64,000 bases of DNA from Arcicella rosea (lineage in GTDB: Bacteria > Bacteroidota > Bacteroidia > Cytophagales > Spirosomataceae). Under the pieces are notes generated by a model that saw only the letters and a program-made list of their open reading frames with translations, was not told the origin of the DNA and ran no database searches. Positions 60,244 to 64,000 of this stretch are shown piece by piece. The DNA is taken from positions 1-64,000 of the forward strand of contig NZ_JBEUMS010000007.1 of NCBI RefSeq assembly GCF_040543805.1. Direction: 5' to 3'. Position numbers and translations under genes: made by a program. Numbering within the stretch: position 1 is the first letter of the stretch; the number at the start of each line of letters is the position of its first letter.

Positions 60244-61236
60244 TTACAAACCTTGTAAATACTTCAAAAACTCTTCTTTGGTGGTTTTTTCTAATTGTAT
60301 TTCAATGGATTGGTCAACTGCTACATTAAAATCTTTAAAGAATGAAAAGAGATTTTCATCTTCACTGACGGCATAACAAACTAATTTAATGTGTTCTCCA
60401 ACTGGAATTTCTTTTGCAGAACCATTATAAACTTCCATTACAGATTTAATTTTATCAAAATAAAGGAAGATAAATATTGAACCAATCGCTGGTGTTTTAG
60501 AAGTAAATTTCAATACGGTTTTCTCTACTGGTGAATTCATGAATTTATCTACATTAATCCAACCAATTTGTGTAGGGAAAATTTTATAATGCCCTTCCTC
60601 AAAATACATTTTTGTAACGATAGAATCTTTCTTGGTAGTGTCGGCAGGTTGCTGTTGTTCTTGTTGCATTACTGCTGGTTGCCAATCTACAGTTCCATTA
60701 CTTTGCTCATTGCCATAAAATACTTTCATGGTAGGGTCAGCATAACCAGGCGTTGGAATATTGATTGAGAATGTGTTATTGTATGGATTTAAAACTAAAG
60801 GTTTTCCATCTTTACTTACCGAAATATTTACTTGTCCACCAGTTATGAGCATTTTACCATTTGATACCGTAGAAACCCTGTTTAATATCATATCAGCGGG
60901 TGTATATAATTCTTGAATCTCAATATCTACAGGATAGTCAACCCAATCGCCATTGGGAAGCATAAAATCATATTTATTCGCTTTAATCGTAGTTCCTTTT
61001 TTAGTGGTGAACGAAAAATCACCAGCGCTATTTACTTTCTTTTTTGTAGTTTCTACAGGAACAATAGAAGTCTTTTTTGCTTGTTCATCTACGGCAGGAA
61101 AAACTTCTACTTTAACCACAGGCGGAGGAATTACTTCATCTTTCTTGATGGCGTCGAATCTTTCTTTTGAACATCCTGAAAGAATTACCAAGAGGGTAGC
61201 AATGATAGTCGATAATTTAAAGGTATGTGTTTTCAT
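60244..61236 (-). CDS. Hypothetical lipoprotein with beta-rich domains
   Basis: The 330-residue protein has the lipobox ILSGC (C22). After a Pro/Val/Lys-rich linker (about 36-68, PPPVVKVEVFPAVDEQ) comes a beta-sandwich-like region. It has GDFSFTTKKGTTIKANKYDF, DIEIQELYTPADMILNRVST and SVSKDGKPLVLNPYNN, a style seen in Bacteroidota envelope proteins. A Gln-rich patch (EQQQPAD) marks a break near residue 195. The C-terminal 120 residues are beta-rich too. It begins 57 nt after a small outer-membrane protein gene on the same strand, so the two are probably one operon. Function is not recognised. Confidence 0.7.
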   Translation of the reverse strand: MKTHTFKLSTIIATLLVILSGCSKERFDAIKKDEVIPPPVVKVEVFPAVDEQAKKTSIVPVETTKKKVNSAGDFSFTTKKGTTIKANKYDFMLPNGDWVDYPVDIEIQELYTPADMILNRVSTVSNGKMLITGGQVNISVSKDGKPLVLNPYNNTFSINIPTPGYADPTMKVFYGNEQSNGTVDWQPAVMQQEQQQPADTTKKDSIVTKMYFEEGHYKIFPTQIGWINVDKFMNSPVEKTVLKFTSKTPAIGSIFIFLYFDKIKSVMEVYNGSAKEIPVGEHIKLVCYAVSEDENLFSFFKDFNVAVDQSIEIQLEKTTKEEFLKYLQGL

Positions 61237-61293
61237 TTTAGGTATTGTTTTAGAATAATCGTTTGTGTAAAAAATATTTGATGTTTATACGGA

Positions 61294-61866
61294 TTAATAA
61301 ATGGGGCAGCTTGCTTTTCTTTTACTCTTGATATAGGCAGGGCAAATAAGTAAACCTATTTCTCCATAACTTTCTTGCCAACGAATATTATATTTTATTT
61401 CTCCGAAAAGTCTAACACTATAATTTCCAACCGAAGTACCAATACCAACTTCTGGAAGAAAATTATTTTGTTTTGAGTTTTGTTGCTGGGTTTCTATATA
61501 GTTTATCCAACGGTTATATTCTACGCCACCTGTTAAATAAATAGTTGGCTTTTCTACTTCCATTCCCTTCTTAAAACCATTGCGTCTGACATTCCCTTTG
61601 AAGACAATGTAATTGATATTTAGACCTGCAAATAATTCATGAATTGTATTGAAAGGAGGAGCGTATTTAAACTGTGGCACTAACTGAACTCTTGGAATAA
61701 CAGGAATCTGAGCCCTTAAACCAACACCTACGCTATTAAGTGGAAAATTATACATGCCAGAAACTCCAAGTGCAATTTTATCTTGAGAAAATGAGGTTGT
61801 CCTAAAGCAAAGCAGAAAGCATGTTAATACTGATAATTTGTAGTAAAACTTTGACGAAGCAATCAT
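61294..61866 (-). CDS. Small outer-membrane beta-barrel-like protein
   Basis: The 190-residue protein has a Sec signal (about residues 1-28, ending TTSFSQ). The mature part has alternating hydrophobic and polar residues and glycines of an eight-stranded barrel style: GVSGMYNFPLNSVGVGLR, LFAGLNINYIVFKGNVRR, PTIYLTGGVEYNRWINYI and SVRLFGEIKYNIRW. It ends in CPIY rather than the common terminal aromatic, with two cysteines near the C-terminus. It is followed by the lipoprotein gene at 61236. A -7-like TATTTTTG lies at 61933-61926. Function is not recognised. Confidence 0.7.
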   Translation of the reverse strand: MIASSKFYYKLSVLTCFLLCFRTTSFSQDKIALGVSGMYNFPLNSVGVGLRAQIPVIPRVQLVPQFKYAPPFNTIHELFAGLNINYIVFKGNVRRNGFKKGMEVEKPTIYLTGGVEYNRWINYIETQQQNSKQNNFLPEVGIGTSVGNYSVRLFGEIKYNIRWQESYGEIGLLICPAYIKSKRKASCPIY

Positions 61867-61925
61867 TATAGTGTATTTATGTTGTGTAAAGCCAAATCAT
61901 TAGAAAATAAGGCGGTTATATGTTA

Positions 61926-61933
61926 CAAAAATA
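61926..61933 (-). promoter_or_regulatory. -7 box of the barrel protein/lipoprotein operon
   Basis: The minus strand reads TATTTTTG, matching TAnnTTTG, about 60 nt before the start at 61866. The -33 element is not clear. Confidence 0.4.
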
Positions 61934-62021
61934 AAGGTTTTTAGAGGAAATAAATATACGTTCACTTACAATTACATAAGTGCTTGAATCTTTAATATGA
62001 AAGAGCTAAAAGCCAAGTAAG

Positions 62022-62378
62022 CTATCCACCAATTATCCTCTTACGATGTTCAATACCCCAATCGGCAATTACATCTGTCACTTGTCTTAATGTTGCACCG
62101 TATTCTGTAATTTCATATTCAACAGTAATTGGTTGAGTATTTTGTACTGTCCTTGTAATCAGTTGATTCATCTCCAAATCTTTCAATTCTCTACTTAGTA
62201 CTTTCCCCGAAATTCCATTGATTTCTTTTAATAAATCAGTATATCTTCTTTTCTGATAACACAAACAAGCGATAATAGATACCTTCCATTTTCCGCTTAA
62301 TATATCCATCACATCGTGTATTGCCATAATAGTTTTGGCACATTCTTTCTTGGTGGTTTTTCCTGTAATTTCCATCAT
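62022..62378 (-). CDS. HxlR/DUF24 family transcriptional regulator
   Basis: The 118-residue winged-helix protein has the family blocks DILSGKWKVSIIACLCYQKR, TDLLKEINGISGKVLSREL and VEYEITEYGATLRQVTDVIA. C13 in KKECAKTIM sits where redox sensors of this family (HypR, YodB type) have their N-terminal sensing cysteine; further cysteines are C38 and C40. The gene is divergent from a nitroreductase gene, with an operator and overlapping promoters between them. It most likely represses or activates that gene in response to electrophiles or oxidants, and probably controls itself. Starts at 62378 or 62375 are equally likely. Confidence 0.9.
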   Translation of the reverse strand: MMEITGKTTKKECAKTIMAIHDVMDILSGKWKVSIIACLCYQKRRYTDLLKEINGISGKVLSRELKDLEMNQLITRTVQNTQPITVEYEITEYGATLRQVTDVIADWGIEHRKRIIGG

Positions 62379-62388
62379 TTGTCATTTA

Positions 62389-62427
62389 GTTACTTTTTTG
62401 TCACGTTACTTTTGGTAACAAAGTTAC
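62389..62427. promoter_or_regulatory. Overlapping divergent promoters and HxlR operator
   Basis: GTTAC-N6-GTCAC (62389-62404) and the perfect GTTAC-N5-GTAAC (62405-62419) lie in tandem, with a further GTTAC at 62423-62427. The plus-strand -7 box TACTTTTG (62407-62414) and the minus-strand -7 box TAACTTTG (62426-62419) lie in and beside the sites. One bound regulator could control both genes. Confidence 0.7.
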
Positions 62428-62482
62428 AAATGTTCATGTTGTAGATTAAGTAATACAACATAAATTTTAAGGAAAAACCAAA

Positions 62483-63115
62483 ATGGAATTATTAAAAGCT
62501 TTAGAGTGGCGTTATGCAACGAAGAAAATGAACGGGAATGTTGTTCCTCAAGAAAAAGTAGATTATATCATTGAAGCTGCAAGGTTAGCGCCATCTTCAT
62601 CTGGATTACAACCTTACGAAATCTTTGTGATTAGTGATAAAGCACTGTTAGAAAAAATACAAGCAATTGCTTGGAATCAAAGTCAAGTTACTGATGCTTC
62701 ACATCTATTGGTTTTTGCTGCTTGGGATGGTTACTCATTAGAGAAAATCGAAAAAGTATTTGCCAAAACTTTAGCAGAAAGAGGATTACCTGCTGATAGA
62801 ATGGATGAGTATAAGCAAAGACTTTGGGGTATGTATGAGCCACTTGGTAAAGAATGGCACGCTACTCATGCAGCAAAACAAGCTTATATTGCATTTGGTT
62901 TGGCAATTGCAGCAGCGGCAGAGCAGAAAGTAGATACTACGCCAATGGAAGGATTTGTTCCTGCGGAATTAGATAAATTATTGGGTTTAGAAGCATTAGG
63001 GTTGAAAAGTGTAGTGATTTTACCATTAGGCTATCGTGACGAAGCTCAAGACTGGTTAGTAAATCTTAAAAAAGTAAGAACACCGAAAGAAGCTTTTGTG
63101 ACTGAGATTAAATAA
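62483..63115 (+). CDS. NAD(P)H-dependent nitroreductase-family oxidoreductase
   Basis: The 210-residue flavin enzyme has the NfsB-like pattern: MELLKALEWRYATKKMNGNV, then AARLAPSSSGLQPYEIFVIS (FMN-binding), HAAKQAYIAFGLAIAAAAEQ and TTPMEGFVPAELDKLLGLEA. The end VVILPLGYRDEAQDWL is the usual G-Y-R segment. It reduces nitro compounds, quinones or aldehydes with FMN and NAD(P)H. The divergent HxlR regulator makes it similar to HypR-controlled oxidoreductases. It ends 17 nt before a strong terminator at 63133. Confidence 0.92.
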   Translation: MELLKALEWRYATKKMNGNVVPQEKVDYIIEAARLAPSSSGLQPYEIFVISDKALLEKIQAIAWNQSQVTDASHLLVFAAWDGYSLEKIEKVFAKTLAERGLPADRMDEYKQRLWGMYEPLGKEWHATHAAKQAYIAFGLAIAAAAEQKVDTTPMEGFVPAELDKLLGLEALGLKSVVILPLGYRDEAQDWLVNLKKVRTPKEAFVTEIK

Positions 63116-63132
63116 GTGATGGATTGATATTT

Positions 63133-63171
63133 AGCTTTGTCAACTTTCAAAAGTTGACAAAGCTTTTTTTT
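63133..63171 (+). terminator. Terminator of the nitroreductase gene
   Basis: AGCTTTGTCAACTTT (63133-63147) pairs with its reverse complement at 63150-63164, followed by seven T residues. The same arms occur at 2927-2959. Confidence 0.9.
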
Positions 63172-63182
63172 GCAATTTTTTA

Positions 63183-63332
63183 ATCCCGAAGGGATGTCAG
63201 AATTATAGCGAAGAGCATAATATTATTCCCAAAACCCTGAAAGGGTGATACAGGGCTAACCCATTGTATCACCCTTTCAGGGTTTTTGTTTTTGCATTTT
63301 CCTATTCTATAATCCTTTCATCCCTTCGGGAT
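63183..63332. repeat. 150-bp palindromic element, copy 1
   Basis: The ends are ATCCCGAAGGGAT (63183-63195) and ATCCCTTCGGGAT (63320-63332), exact reverse complements. Inside, a perfect 22-bp pair 63231-63252 and 63265-63286 (AACCCTGAAAGGGTGATAC core) encloses GGGCTAACCC. The whole folds into one long stem. No ORF is present. Confidence 0.9.
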
Positions 63333-63445
63333 TTTGATTTTACTTTTAGGATTGTTTCAATCAATAAAACATTTACACTTCAGAGTCTTTTCGTTTATTC
63401 TGGGAAATAGATTCATTTCCAATAGGATATTAAAGAAAGTATATA

Positions 63446-63595
63446 ATCCCGAAGGGATGTAAGGATTATAGCCAAGAGAGTGATATTATTCCCAAAACCC
63501 TGAAAGGGTGATACAAGGCTAACCCATTGTATCACCCTTTCAGGGTTTTTGTTTTTACATTTTCCTATTCTATAATCCTTTCATCCCTTCGGGAT
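63446..63595. repeat. 150-bp palindromic element, copy 2
   Basis: It has the same layout and length as copy 1, with ends ATCCCGAAGGGAT (63446-63458) and ATCCCTTCGGGAT (63583-63595). The spacer after each copy is also shared (TTACTTTTAGGATTGTTTCA), so the repeat period is 263 bp and the pair is a tandem duplication of a larger unit. Confidence 0.9.
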
Positions 63596-63725
63596 TTTGA
63601 TATTACTTTTAGGATTGTTTCAATTGATAAAACATTAACTCTTTAGAGTCTTTTCGTTTGGTTTGGAAATAGATTCATTTTCAATAGGTGGGTTTTAACC
63701 CAATCTTAATTAAAGAAAGAATCCA

Positions 63726-63800
63726 ATCCCGAAGGGATGAAATATTTATAGCCATAAAAAAACACAAGAACTATTCGACCCTGTAGGGGTCATATAAATT
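63726..63800. repeat. Partial third copy of the palindromic element
   Basis: ATCCCGAAGGGAT returns at 63726-63738, 280 bp after copy 2, followed by TTATAGCC as in the other copies. The inner AACCCTGAAAGGG hairpin is missing. A different palindromic word, GACCCTGTAGGGGTC, lies at about 63777-63791, possibly a related half-element. Confidence 0.65.
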
Positions 63801-63870
63801 GATGGTTTATTTGTTGAAAGTGTTTTATTTCTTCTCTGCTTTTTCCTTTAAAAACAATAACTACCCTCTG

Positions 63871-63962
63871 ACAGACCTTACTTTTCTTGTCTTGATACAA
63901 GAAAAGTAACAAAAGAAAATCAAGAAATTCTAAACTCGCTTCGCTCAAACAGTAGAATTTCG
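63871..63962. repeat. Dispersed palindromic repeat, copy B
   Basis: TTACTTTTCTTGT (63878-63890) and ACAAGAAAAGTAA (63897-63909) form a stem. Read on the minus strand, the following sequence matches copy A at 42242-42345, including GAATTTCTTGATTTTCTTTT and CTGTTTGAGCG. The insert CGGTTCGCCGCTGCG of copy A is missing here. Confidence 0.85.
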
Positions 63963-64000
63963 TAAGATTGCTTTCGCATAATGGAATGAGTCATTTTTGA

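Noticed and set aside
63183..63739. CRISPR or attachment site in the repeat-rich end region
   Set aside because: The repeats are long palindromic elements of 150 bp in tandem, with homologous rather than unique spacers. No integrase or cas gene is near.

Overview
The window looks like chromosomal DNA of an AT-rich Bacteroidota bacterium, most likely a cytophagalean (Spirosomataceae-like; the family level is inference). Supporting signs are a type IX secretion C-terminal domain, a SusC/SusD pair with an ECF sigma factor, a carboxynorspermidine-type polyamine pathway, menaquinone genes, few Shine-Dalgarno sites, and several start regions carrying the Bacteroidota -7 box TAnnTTTG. I found no tRNA, rRNA, CRISPR array, phage or transposase gene. 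Most genes are core or envelope functions. The less ordinary material lies in intergenic repeats, regulatory palindromes and a few odd gene arrangements.

Layout. 1-6.7 kb: a secreted propeller protein with a T9SS tail, a GH78 alpha-L-rhamnosidase, and a Fic AMPylase whose promoter and start codon sit in a large nested palindrome. 6.7-11.2 kb: two secreted amidohydrolase-family proteins carrying three domains, only one with visible metal ligands. 11.4-17.5 kb: LacI-like operator palindromes, an ECF sigma factor, a 75-residue FecR-N-like stub, SusC and SusD. 17.5-20 kb: carboxynorspermidine synthase and decarboxylase. 20.3-28.2 kb: a polytopic membrane protein, an AEC transporter, a C40 peptidase lipoprotein, DinB, Tex, an ElaA-like GNAT, and an LpoA-like TPR plus periplasmic-binding protein. 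28.3-33.8 kb: hemL, a seven-copy 42-bp repeat array, a 148-bp MITE-like element abutting an OmpR/HK two-component system, and nhaD. 33.9-42.2 kb: a LytS-like kinase, a metalloprotease-propeller-barrel protein, menE, a Rieske lipoprotein, a DUF2452 protein and menB.

42.2-51.7 kb: a dispersed palindromic repeat, an EVE protein, an envelope protein with an aromatic low-complexity insert, an rRNA-type methyltransferase, a previously hidden 22-codon hydrophobic ORF with a textbook Bacteroidota promoter, the czcCBA-type metal efflux operon and a small acidic His-containing exported protein. 51.8-56.7 kb: infC and thrS on the minus strand, a TPR lipoprotein, then rpmI-rplT on the plus strand, so the usual thrS-infC-rpmI-rplT cluster is split. 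56.7-63.1 kb: a NuiA-like nuclease inhibitor, a DUF937-like protein, a cysteine desulfurase next to XdhC, an outer-membrane protein/lipoprotein pair, and an HxlR regulator divergent from a nitroreductase with overlapping promoters and operator. 63.1-64 kb is gene-free and packed with repeats.

Functional links. Menaquinone biosynthesis (menE, menB), polyamine synthesis, heavy-metal export, Na+/H+ exchange and an electrophile- or redox-responsive oxidoreductase are each represented. The desulfurase/XdhC pair suggests maturation of a sulfurated molybdenum cofactor. Function calls come from reading the protein sequences against family knowledge; no database search was run.
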